Shown here: piece by piece, positions 21,201 through 31,196 of the stretch | How the letters are laid out: each line of letters opens with the position of its first letter | Numbering within the stretch: position 1 is the stretch's first letter | Source of the DNA: Poa pratensis | Taxonomy: Eukaryota > Streptophyta > Magnoliopsida > Poales > Poaceae | DNA: 64,000 nt | Assembly (NCBI GenBank): GCA_947311845.1 | Contig: CAMZMU010000027.1 | Location: 78,430,533-78,494,532 of the forward strand | Direction: 5' to 3' | The notes under the pieces: model-generated | Databases searched by the model: none | What the model was told of the DNA's origin: nothing | Seen by the model: only the letters and a program-made list of their open reading frames with translations | Position numbers and translations under genes: made by a program

Positions 21201-21480
21201 TCCACGTGTTACAATAGTGCCTATCATATCCATCCAGTATCTCCAAGTTAGGTATGCATCAGTGTGTAAATTGGTTGGTCACATGTAAATGGTATGGACG
21301 GTAAAATACGAAATCATAGAATGTCATGTGAGCATAACTGCATTAGAATTTATGGAAGCCATTTGACAAACTAATCTTTTGTCGTGGTGAAAACTTGGCA
21401 CATGGACGGATGAGCTGCAATGTTGCAGAGAGAAAACACTGCAAGACAGGCAGAAAAACATACCAGCAGGAGTGGAGGCA
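18206..21480. other. Helitron interior, AT-rich, no recognised gene
   Basis: The region looks like intron and untranslated DNA: T-rich, many short frames, no protein family recognised. A partial Stowaway-like phrase (ACTCCCATTGTACTATA) occurs near 19693. A motif of the type AATTTACAGGGTTTGCC occurs twice at 21060-21115. Confidence 0.4.
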
Positions 21481-22165
21481 GCAAATACATCGTTAACTGG
21501 ACGCTTGCCTAAGCGAATTTCCTCTCTGCGCGCGTCATCCTGGAGCAACGAAGCAGAAGAAGCACGGTCGCCAGCTGAGTCAGGCATTGCAAGACGGCGA
21601 CGCCGAGAGGGGCGTTCAGGAACATCAGGGGACAGTCGCTCCGGAGCACGACGCCGGCGAACAGAAGCTCGCACAGGATAAGATCGGACATGTTCATCTG
21701 AATTAACAACAGCCAAGCAAGCCAAAGCAGGATCAGACGTAGACTGTACATTGTCGACAAAAGAAACCGGCAGCAAAGGCAAGGTGTCAGCAACAACAGG
21801 AACAGAGTCAGAAGAAGAAGCAGGCACTGCATAGCGACGACGCCGAGAAGGACGAATAGGAATATCAGGCGGCAGGCACTCCGGAGCACGAGGACGACGA
21901 ACAGAGGGTCGTGCCCAGAAGAGGTGGGCGATCCAGAGTGTACAAGAATATTGGGAATTTTCCTGATATCCTCGATGTGTACGAACAATATTACTTATAG
22001 CTCCTTTTTCCTGAATTGTTCCATTTGTTACAATAGGTCATAGTTGTGATTGCAGTCCAAAGGACAAAAGGACGTGGCAAGCTATCCAGAGTGTGCAAGA
22101 ATATTGGGAATTTTCCTGATATCCTTGACGTGTACGACAGTATCTCTTTTAGCTCCTTTTTCCTT
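21481..22165. repeat. Two internal duplications near the Helitron 3' end
   Basis: An Arg-rich coding-like segment (minus strand RRRRAPERLSPDVPERPSRR) at about 21540-21680 has a diverged copy at 21820-21915. A second unit with AAGAATATTGGGAATTTTCC and TGATATCCTCGATGTGTACGA occurs at about 21942-22015 and 22092-22160. The parent sequence is not recognised. Confidence 0.5.
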
Positions 22166-22321
22166 AATTTTTTCCCACATTTACTAAACCGTATTTCTTC
22201 ATGGTAAATTCGTTGTGAGTTTCTCGCCCTCCTCGACGGTAATTTCCAGTCGATGATCTTCAACCACAGAATTTGAGTTAACAGGAAGGGCGCGGCGTGT
22301 CGCCGCGCCGAATTCCACTAG

Positions 22322-22904
22322 TATCATTTGAAGGCCGCTTCTATTGCCCTACCGACCAGGGTCTTATGGTAGTGGAGACTAGTGCGAACCAGCCGCCGTG
22401 TTTTGTGCTGGCTATTGATATTAGTGTACAACGAGATCCCGGTATGTCATTCACTATCCACCTGGTGGACAATGGCGGGGAGCTGATATTGGTGCATCGT
22501 AATGTACGGTGCCGACGATGGCAAGTGAGGATCAGGCCGAGTGGTCGGACAATCGGGACAATGAGAAAAGAAGAATCCGTAGAGTATAAAACATATCAGC
22601 TAGACCTCAAGGCAATGAACACAAAACCAACCCTTGGACTTGGTGGGCGTGCAGTATTTATAGGCTTCAGGTGAAAGTGTCTCCGTCAGTGTTCCCTTCC
22701 ATTAAGGGTGACTCCATCTATGTAGGATCGGATGATGATCTTATGTTGCGCACTTTCAAGGGCAATGGGGTGTACTGTCTTATGGATGGAACTACTGAGC
22801 CTTATGGCATCTTTGAAGATGTAGGCTTCGACGACCCTGTAAATGGACCCTGGGGTATCGATGACTATCTATCCTGGTATGTCACAGAGTCTGACGACGA
22901 TTAG
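22322..22904 (+). pseudogene. F-box/DUF295 protein, C-terminal half
   Basis: The frame resumes with SFEGRFYCPTDQGLMVVE and continues through propeller strands to LGLGGRAVFIGF near 22668. There a one-base shift changes frame; the second frame reads VSPSVFPSIKGDSIYVGSDD and ends WGIDDYLSWYVTESDDD with a stop at 22902-22904. PSVFPSIKGDSIYVG is the characteristic DUF295 C-terminal strand. With the middle piece this makes at least two frameshifts and two transposon insertions, so the gene cannot make a full protein. Confidence 0.85.
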
Positions 22905-24404
22905 AAGAATGCATGGATGATTATCATGTAGCCTGTATTAGTTTGCAGAGAAGTTAGCGTGAGTTTTTTGGGCTGTATTTTTTACTGTCCGTTACTATAT
23001 TTATTATGTCCATTAGTATTTGTAGCTAAAAATTGTATGGACGCTGGAACTTTTTCGTGATCTACTTTATGTTTCCTCAATTACATTTGACGTCATTTTG
23101 TTAGTTTCATTCTATTATGTGAGTTTGGTTGGGGAAATCCACCCGTAGAAAATTGATGCATGAGTGCTCTTTGGTGCAGTTATCCCCGATTTTGTAGGCA
23201 CCGGCTCGTTGATGCATTGACGGTGAGCTGAGCAATGAGCAGGCTAGATGAAATCGCCAACATAATCATAGTGAACTGAGCATTTGGCTACAATGGGTCA
23301 TAGTATATGCTATTTTTTATCGTCGATCAAACATTTGGCCAGAGTTGACCAAGTATATTACTGAGAGAAGAAAGTAGAAAGAGAAGTTTTCTTTTCAAAT
23401 CGAGGCAACAACCTTCCTATTAAGAATAGTATTTCCAGATTTTATAAGAAAAAGGATGAATACCATAACTACAACCGCTTACTAGGACATAATTGACAGA
23501 CACCACCATGACAACACTAATTGACACACAAAAATAAGAAGACCCCATGGAACTACCACTAAGCGTCATCTCATCACATATTCACCACGGTCTATAGGAA
23601 CATCGAGGAATGTATTTACCACGGATGAAAAGAGCCCGCCTACACTACTCTAGCCAGACAACACGTCAAAGATCTTCATCTCTTATTTTGCTGACGGGCT
23701 TCGAATGAGAGATAGGAAAAAACATGCACCGATCCGATCTACCTAGTATATATATACCTGCCACAATTTCATCATTACCGCCCACACAACGCCACGACAG
23801 CTCAAATCTACTACGACGCAACGGAACAAAGCAACATTTATCCAAAGAAGGAATGTAAGAAACTATATTAATGTGATGTTGGATATTTAAGTGGGTTTCA
23901 ACATTGTATTCAATATGTTTTTATCTTTCTAATTCAATGTCAAAGTGTTCATAGTATATTTTTCAATGGGAAAACTTGTATGTCTCGTCGTCGTTGTTGG
24001 CATTGCTCAGGAGTCACACGAGTTACTTTTGAGAAAACAAGAATATTGTAACACCTGGAAATGGAGCATAAGTAAAGCCTCTACCTTGTTGCCTCAAGAT
24101 ATGTTGTCATCCTTTTAATGCTGGATTGTTGTATTTCGTTTGATCATCTTATTCTTAGACAATTAATTAATTTGCTTATAGATTGGGCGAGGGGACGTCC
24201 ATATTACAGTAAGACCAAGTAGTCGTATTAGTGGAAATTCCAATAATTTTGGCATAAAACAATCATTTCACTGTGTTAGCTTGCTAATGTAAATATGTTC
24301 AATGTAAAAAAGTTTAAATGGTTTGAATGGAGTAATAAATAAATAAACCAGATAGCTAGCTTACTAGAGGAAACAGTTTGAAACTCACACGTACCGGCAC
24401 GCGC
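22905..24404. other. Spacer between the F-box pseudogene and the TFIIB-like gene
   Basis: This is AT-rich sequence with no gene, terminal repeat or RNA gene recognised. The first 200 bp are probably the 3' untranslated region of the F-box gene. Confidence 0.5.
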
Positions 24405-25265
24405 TCAGTGGAACATAACACGCTGGGAAGAAAAGCGAGTAGCCAGAGGCTTGTGTCGGGCCTCGTACTCGTTACACTTCTTGCCTTTTATTTTTCTGAT
24501 TTCTGATCTGATGCTTGAACAGAGGTATACAGACATATAAATAGCACTTGTAGCAGCTAACGTAGTAGCAGGATTCGAAACTCTAGTAGCTACACTAGTG
24601 GGATGGCTAGAAGCGCAGGACGCCGATGTCCACGACCTGGCCGTCCTCCTCCCCTCCCCGAGCAGCCTCTTGATGTGCGTCGTTATCTTACAGATGTCCT
24701 TCCTGGCCGCCGCACCCTCGGCGGTGACGGAGGTGAGCTCCTTGTACGTGCGTGGCATGCCGAGGCTGCGGCACGCGACGTAGAGGCAGGCGGCGTAGAC
24801 GGAGTCCCGGTTCCGGCCGAGCTGGCAGCCCATGGCCCCGTTCAGCATCTTCAACGTCCCCATGGCATGGTCCCGGATGTCGGCCACGAGGCCGAGCCGG
24901 TCCGCCATGTCGGTGATGCGGCGGAAGCCGTCCACCAAGGTCTTGTCGGAGGCCCCGCGGCGTCGAGCGACAACGACATCCTCGGCAGGGCGGCGGGGGA
25001 CTTGTTGGCATCTGTTGGAGTAGGTGATGACAGTGGAGAGCTTGGCCTCGAGGAAGAGGTCGTCGGAGGAGGAGCCCTCGTCAAAGTAGTGCGCGTTGAG
25101 GAAGAGGTCGTCGGAGGAGCCCTCGTCAAAGTAGTGCGCGTCGAGGACGAGCGCGCACTCGGTGCAGATGGTGTCGCCCGTGGCCTGGTCGACGACCACC
25201 TGCGTCGAGCGGGGGCAGCAGTTCGGGCAGAACCCCCACTGGTCCGCCGCCGAGCTGGAAGACAT
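24405..25265 (-). pseudogene. TFIIB-like transcription factor, truncated
   Basis: The ATG at 25265 opens a frame with a zinc ribbon at C13-x2-C16 and C33-x2-C36 (GFCPNC, DTICTEC). A cyclin fold follows (FRRITDMADRLGLVADIRDH, YAACLYVACRSLGMPRTYKEL), as in TFIIB, which bridges TBP and RNA polymerase II. An acidic linker is duplicated in frame. After HIKRLLGEG the frame changes: a one-base shift near 24645-24662 would give the family sequence GQVVDIGVLR, then a stop at 24607-24609. As written, the frame runs through unrelated sequence to 24405 (286 residues). Either way the second cyclin repeat is missing (TFIIB is normally about 310 residues). It is probably a pseudogene, though a shortened product cannot be excluded. 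Confidence 0.75.
25051..25143 (-). repeat. In-frame tandem duplication in the TFIIB-like linker (48 + 45 bp)
   Basis: Two copies (25051-25098, 25099-25143) each encode the phrase AHYFDEGSSDDLFL, one with an extra Ser. They lie between the zinc ribbon and the cyclin fold, where TFIIB has its B-reader/linker region. Confidence 0.85.
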
Positions 25266-25376
25266 GGCTAGCAAACTCACGCGCGCAAGGACGCAGCTCG
25301 TCTCCTACCCTACTGCGGATGGATCAAGGTTTCCGGCAGCGCGACGTGTGAGGATCAGTGGGAGGAGGACGGGCAG

Positions 25377-25385
25377 CTATTTATA
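25377..25385 (-). promoter_or_regulatory. TATA box of the TFIIB-like gene
   Basis: On the minus strand TATAAATAG lies about 112-120 bp upstream of the ATG at 25265. The sequence is a strong plant TATA match and the spacing allows an untranslated leader of about 80 bp. The promoter thus appears preserved although the coding end is lost. Confidence 0.6.
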
Positions 25386-26117
25386 AACTGTGCGCGCCCG
25401 TGTTGTGTACACTGAGATGCGAGCTCGACTCGGAATCACACTTACGCGCCGAGTCTGATTCCAGGCCGGTCATGCAAGTCGTCCGTCTCCGACTCACGGA
25501 CGATTTGGCCTGGACGCTTGATAATCGGTGGTGCTGAAGTAGCACCCCTTTTCAATTTATGAATTGTGCGAGGCTAATATGTGTCTTATTTTTTACCATC
25601 TCACATCATATAAGACTTGTAATCATATATTGGGGCTTGGAATCACGAATCTAGAATTGCTGGAGCAGTTTCCGTTGTTTGGGTGGCGGTGGAATTCGGG
25701 CCTGGAAACTTATGTCAATTCGGGTCTTGAAATGGATTGCTAGTCAAATTCAGTTCCAAGCAAACTTTGCTACATCCAAACACAGCATAAGAGATATATT
25801 CCACACAAAAAACGATCCATGAACTCTGTTTTAGCAATTACAAACATGACCATCAAGATAAAGATGTGATTCCACCTGTTTCAATTGAATGAAGAGACCG
25901 ACATAAGGGGACGTTATATATGTTCATCCAAGAATTTGGGCTAACTTTGGGATTTTTGGAAGGAAATGGCAAGTGAAACTACATTCGATCGACGTTCAAA
26001 GAAGGCACTATTGGTATTTTTCATCCTTATTTATTCTAAGTCTGGACAGTGGACACAAGAAACAGATGCAGAGGCCAAAGGTATAACTGCCAACCCAGGA
26101 GAACACATTATATAGCC
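25386..26117. other. Spacer between the TFIIB-like and receptor-kinase genes
   Basis: No gene or element was recognised. The last part (25900-26117) would be the 3' untranslated region of the minus-strand receptor kinase gene. Confidence 0.45.
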
Positions 26118-26174
26118 TCAAATATTCTTTATGGTGCCACAGTAGTCATGGAGATGCTGCAGCCTGATTTCATG
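26118..26174 (-). pseudogene. LRR receptor kinase, C-terminal 18 codons and stop, separated by the copia element
   Basis: On the minus strand, after the copia element, the sequence reads HEIRLQHLHDYCGTIKNI and then TGA (26120-26118). This is the usual ending of this receptor-kinase family and continues the frame LRPLH at 31197-31211 directly, once one TCATG copy is removed. It shows that the copia element landed in the last coding exon. Confidence 0.85.
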
Positions 26175-26260
26175 TGTTGTGAATGAGCAACAATATTTCA
26201 ATGGGGCCAAATGCCAGTACATATACATGTGGTGAACAGTAAAACTATACACATCTAACA
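26175..26260 (-). repeat. 3' LTR of the copia element
   Basis: This is 86 bp with TG...CA ends, next to the polypurine tract at about 26261-26271. Confidence 0.9.
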
Positions 26261-26289
26261 CCCCCTCCCTCAAACTCATGGTGGATCAA

Positions 26290-29200
26290 CAACACTGAGT
26301 TTGGAGAGAAAGAACCCATGCTGCGCTCGAGTCTGTGCCTTCGTGAAAAATCCGCCAGCTGTAACTCAGAGGGCACATAGTGAAGAGTAAGAAGCTGGTC
26401 CTGCACAGCAGCACGCACAAAGGAGGCATCGACACCGATGTGCTTGGTGAGCTCATGCTTCACCGGGTCACGCGCAATGCTGATAGCACCTGTACTGTCT
26501 GACAATAGAGGAGTGGGTGCAGCAGCAGTAACACCAAAATCCTCTAGTAACCATCGCAACCAGGTCACCTCAGCCGTCAACATAGCCATCGCTCGCAACT
26601 CAGCCTCTGCACTAGAGCGGGAAACTGCAGTCTGCTTCTTCGTCTTCCAGGCAATGAGAGATCCTCCAAGAAAAACACAATAGGCAGACAGCGAGCGGCG
26701 ATCAGAAGGATCACTAGCCCACGTAGCATCAGAGTAGGCCTGGAGCTGGAGAGAGCTGGAGCGAGGAAAGAAAAGGCGACGGGAGATCGTGCCACGAAGA
26801 TATCGGAGAACACGAAGGAGGTGACTATAGTGGACAGAGCTGGGAGCAGAAACGAACTGACTCAGAATGTGGACAGGATATGATATATCTGGACGAGTGA
26901 CAGCTAGGTAGACAAGGCTCCCAACAAGGTGGCGATAGCGTGTGGGGTCTGTGAGGGGATCACCATCAGTAGCACGAAGCTGAACATTGAGCTCCATAGG
27001 AGTCTCAGCAGTGCGCTCATCACCAAGAGCGGCACGAGCAAGAAGATCCTGAATATATTTTTCTTGGGAGATGAAGAAGCCATCAGAAGTCGAAGAGACC
27101 TCAATCCCAAGAAAATAGCGAAGAGGACCAAGATCAGACATCAGGAACTGCTCACGGAGGCGGGCCTTAACAAAGGCAATATACTCAGGGTCGTCGCCAG
27201 TAATGATCATGTCATCAACATATAAGAGGAGGAGCGTCCGACCACGAGGTGAGGTGTGGACAAACACGCGGGGTCATGGTCGCTAGGCGAGAAACCAGCG
27301 GCAGTCACCACAGAGGCGAAACGCTCAAACCAGGCGCGAGGGGCTTGTTTAAGGCCATAGAGGGAGCGCCGAAGACGGCAGACCATACCATCAGGAACAG
27401 AGTACCCCGGTGGTGGCTGCATATAAACCTCCTCACGCAACTCACCATTGAGAAAAGCATTCTGGACGTCAAGCTGAGACACAGACCAATGACGAACAGA
27501 AGCCACAGCGAGAAGAGTGCGAACAGTGGTCATGTGAGCGACGGGAGCGAACGTCTCATCATAATCGGCCGTGCTCCTGCTGAAAGCCACGAGCCACAAG
27601 CCGAGCTTTGTAACGCTCAAGAGAACCATCGGAGCGAGTCTTGATCTTATAGACCCACTTGCATGTGATGGGACGAACACCAGGAGGAGGGGAAACGAGA
27701 TCCCACGTGCCAGTGCGCTCAAGTGCAGCAATCTCCTCAGCCATCGCAAGCTGCCATTCAGACTGAGCCATGGCATCCCGATAGGAAGAGGGCTCAACAA
27801 CAGCCGAAAGACCAAACTGGGAAGGAGAATAGCGATCAGGAGACCGTAACGAAGGCCGAGACCGAAGGTTATGAACCGGTGTACACGGGGAAGGTGGCGC
27901 TCCGGAAGTAGAGGGCATGTCAGAGGGATCATCCTCAACACGAGGGCGACGAGTGTAGTGGAGAGGAAAGGGAGAGAGGGTAGGATGCACTGGAGAGGGA
28001 GGTGGCGAGGGAGGAGAAGAGGATGGTGTCGGCGGTGTATCGGGAACAGTGGGACTCGGCGGAGGTGGAGGTGGAGGAGGAACATGAGGCACGGAGGGAG
28101 ATGTGTCGGGAAGTATAAGAAAGGAGATATCCTCAACCGAAAAGGTCGAGGCAGTAGGACGCGGATAGTACGAACGAGACTCATCAAAGGTGACATCACG
28201 GGAAATACGGAGCCGACGAGTAACAGGATCCCAACATCGATAGCCCTTGTGCTCATCACTATAGCCAAGAAAGACACACTCAACCGACTGAGCGGTCAAT
28301 TTGGTGCGTTCGCGGGGAGCTAAGAGAACATAGCACACACACCCAAACATGCGAAGAGATGAGTAGTCAGGAGAACGACCCGAGAGACGCTCCATGGGGA
28401 TACCACCCTGCAAGGCAGCCGAAGGCTGGATGTTGATAAGATAGGTGGATGCGGAAACAGCCTCAGCCCAAAAGTGGGGAGGAAGAGAGGCAGCGATCAT
28501 CATCGCACGAGCCGTCTCAAGGAGGTGGCGATGCTTGCGCTCAGCAACGCCATTCTGAGCATGGGCACCAGGACAAGAGAACTGGGCAAGAGTACCCTCC
28601 TGAGCAAGAAAACCACGCAACATCTGGGAGATATACTCACCAGCCGAGTCAGCACGAAAAACACGAATGGGGTGGAAAACTGGGTGTGTACCATGGCAGC
28701 AAATCGCTTGTATATAGGGAGAACCTCGCTGCGAGATTTCATAAAATAGAGCCAAGTGTAGCGAGAGAAGTCATCAATAAAGAACATAGTAGCGATGACC
28801 ACCTTTCGAATCGAAGGGAGCAGGACCCCATACATCAGAATGCACTAAGTCGAAAGGACGCTGAGAGACTGACTCACTCGTAGGATAAGGTAATTGAGTC
28901 TGTTTGCCAAGTCTACAACCATTACAATGTAAAGATACATCGCCAGAGACAGACCCTAAGACACCTTGATGCACTAGCGAGGACAAGCGAGAGCCACATA
29001 TATGACCAAGTCGATGATGCCACTGTTGGAAGGACGCAGAGGAGGAGGCAGCAAGAGCATGCGACTGGCGGGTGTGGTGGCAGCGGAAGGAACACGAAGC
29101 CAGTCAACCTCCCAAAGGCCCTGAGCATCATGGCGCCGAGGGCCAGCTCCAACTAGAGCCTTGGTGCGACGATCCTGAACAGAGCAAGAGTCGGGATCAA

Positions 29201-30572
29201 GAATGACACGACAACCAGAATCAGCAAGTTGAGCGGCAGAGAAAAGATTCATGGTAAGACGAGGAACATGAGAAACACCAGGAACAGAGAAGGACGGAGT
29301 AGAAAGAGTGCCACGACTAGCAACAGGAAGCGGTGTGCCGTCGGCAGTAAGAACATTGACAGGAGAATCAAGAGGTCGAAGAGAAGACAGAGGGAAGAAT
29401 CAGAAGACATGTGAAAGGAAGCTCCAGAATCCAGAACCCACGGAGATGTACCTGACTGTGTAGGCGGTGGTGGCGGAGCAGCAGTAGTGGAAGCAGTCAG
29501 GGAGGCAGCAGTGCCTGTCGAGGAAGAACCCGAGGAAGCCAGTATACGCTTGAGCCGCACAATGTCCTGGTCTGTGAGTGATGCAGTAGAGGAGCGACTC
29601 AGGTCACGCTGCTTCTGGTGACAGTCAGACTCTGGGTGACCCGGCTTCTTGCAGTAGCCACAGAAGGTGTGAGAGCGCCGACCTGATCGTGCATAAGGCG
29701 GGCGCCCGCTCACCCCCCTGAGGGAGTAGGGAGCAGCGGTGGAGCAGACGACACAGGAGCTCGGGCAGAGAGCACAGTGGGAACCACAAGCAAACCAGCA
29801 GAACGGAGACGTGTCTCCTCAGCTCGAAGCTCTGCAAGCACCTCTGATATAGGAACACGACGACCACGGGCAAGCAGGTGAGCACGCCGAGGCTCAAACT
29901 CTGTACGGAGGCGAGACAGGAACTCATGGACACGCTGAAACTCCAAATCTGACCTCACTGACTGACAGCAGCGACAAGCACCACAAACAACTGTCCTCAG
30001 AGAGTCAAGCTGACGCCAGATGGCAGAGCACTGTGTGTAGAACTCATCAACAGTAGAGTCACCCTGCTGAAGATCATGCTCCTGACGCACTACAGAAGGT
30101 AGAGAGCATCACCAGAGGGCTGATAGCGCTGACAAAGATAAGTCCACATCGCAGCAGCAGCCCAGCCCATAAACTCAGAGGCAAACTGGGGTAGAACACT
30201 AGCAGTGAGGACGGCAGCAGCACGAGCATCATCATTGCACCACTGAGTGTAAACAGACAGAGCATCCCGATAGATGGAGAGAGACTCGAGTAATCCGATA
30301 CCTGCTGGTCATAGGCTTCAACTGCAAGATCATCAGCATTCTTGGCGGCATCCCGATCAGCCTGAGAAGCATCAGCGGCAAGAACGGGTGGCACCGGTGG
30401 GGTGGGAGCCACAGGAGCAACGGGCACGGCGGACAGGAGACCTCGCCAGAGAGAACACCCCACAGCAGGAGGCCACGCATGTGGATACGCATAAAGCCCA
30501 CAAAGTCGGCGTAGTTGGTGCCATCAAAGATCACAGAGCACCGAGGAATAGCAACATAGCCCGAAGAAGACA
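26290..30572 (-). pseudogene. Copia Gag-Pol polyprotein, broken by frameshifts
   Basis: Read right to left: Gag starts near 30572 with MSSSGYVAIPRCSVIFDGTN and continues in pieces to about 29710. A zinc knuckle CGYCKKPGHPESDC and protease WVLDSGASFHM lie in 29249-29713. The pre-integrase and integrase start ([22 protein letters not shown]) lie in 28774-28986, and the integrase core to its C-terminus lies within 27900-28755. Reverse transcriptase starts near 27700, includes [20 protein letters not shown] and [15 protein letters not shown], and is followed by RNase H (YSDATWASD, KHIGVDASFVR) to about 26300. The pieces lie in three frames, so at least five indels separate them. The normal product would copy and integrate the element; this copy cannot make it whole. 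Confidence 0.9.
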
Positions 30573-30585
30573 TCACGAGCTTTCT

Positions 30586-30790
30586 GCTCTGTTGGAATCC
30601 GGTTTCAAATCCGGAATTTTCCGGGCCTGGTAAGAAATCCGGTATGAAATCCGGAATTTTCCGGGCCTGGTACCGGAATCAATCTGGAATGAATTCCGGG
30701 TCAGCACCGGGCGAGAACCGGGCGAAATAGAGAGAGTCCAGTACCGGTTTTTGGAATCCGGTTTGAAAACCAGAAAATTCCGGGATCAGT
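30586..30790 (-). repeat. Leader repeats of the copia element
   Basis: Copies of CCGGAATTTTCCGGGCCTGG and related GGAATCCGGTTTGAAA phrases recur about four times between the Gag start and the GC-rich 5' leader. Similar but imperfect spacing suggests a decayed tandem array of about 50 bp. Confidence 0.6.
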
Positions 30791-31098
30791 ACCGAAAGGC
30801 CCGACGCGTCGCGACGCGATGCGGACGGAGACAAGGTGAGCAGCAGCGGTGCCGGGCGGGGCAGCAACCAGGAGGGCCGGTGGCCGGAGCAGCGGCTGCC
30901 GGAGGACCGGCAGCAGGCCGTGAGACGACGGCGGCGGCGGACGGCGACGGCCGGCAGCAGGCTGTGGGGACGGCGGCGGCCGGGCAGCAGGTCAGCTGGA
31001 GGAAGAGGAGGAGCGCAGGTCGGCCGGAGCAACGGCGACGACGGCGACGGTGGGCGGAGTTGCAACGCCCGTGGAGGAGGAGGAGGAGAGCTACCTAA

Positions 31099-31110
31099 GC
31101 TCTGATACCA
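31099..31110 (-). other. Primer binding site of the copia element (initiator tRNA-Met)
   Basis: TGGTATCAGAGC on the minus strand directly adjoins the 5' LTR, as in most plant copia elements. Confidence 0.9.
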
Positions 31111-31196
31111 TGTTGTGAATGAGCAACAGTATTCTAATGGGGCCAAAGGACAGTACATATACATATGGTGAACAATAAAACTATACACATCTAACA
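31111..31196 (-). repeat. 5' LTR of the copia element
   Basis: This is 86 bp, differing from the left LTR at seven positions. At a commonly used grass LTR rate of about 1.3e-8 per site per year this corresponds to roughly three million years, with a large error for so short a sequence. Confidence 0.9.

Larger units (their letters stand above)
16856..22321 (+). mobile_element. Helitron (rolling-circle transposon), non-autonomous
   Basis: The 3' end is diagnostic: an 8-bp GC hairpin (GGCGCGGC, loop GTGTC, GCCGCGCC; 22290-22310), then GAATTCCACTAG, followed by host T at 22322. The 5' end, CCTATTACTAACTATATGAAA, resembles the Helitron start consensus with the initial TC changed to CC. It follows host A at 16855, so insertion was between A and T without duplication, as expected. 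Joining A16855 to T22322 gives the F-box reading FRFAISFEGRF. No Rep/helicase gene is present. The 5.5-kb body holds GC-rich, exon-like DNA and a MITE, suggesting captured gene fragments. Confidence 0.85.
26175..31196 (-). mobile_element. Ty1/copia LTR retrotransposon with 86-bp LTRs
   Basis: Direct repeats of 86 bp (26175-26260 and 31111-31196; 7 differences, about 92 percent identical) start TGTTG and end TAACA. They are flanked by the 5-bp TSD TCATG (26170-26174, 31197-31201). The element reads on the minus strand: next to the right LTR is the primer site TGGTATCAGAGC (31099-31110), complementary to the initiator tRNA-Met 3' end. Next to the left LTR is a purine tract GAGGGAGGGGG. The gene order protease, integrase, reverse transcriptase, RNase H identifies the copia superfamily. 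LTRs this short are unusual for a coding element. The coding region is broken by frameshifts. Confidence 0.95.
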
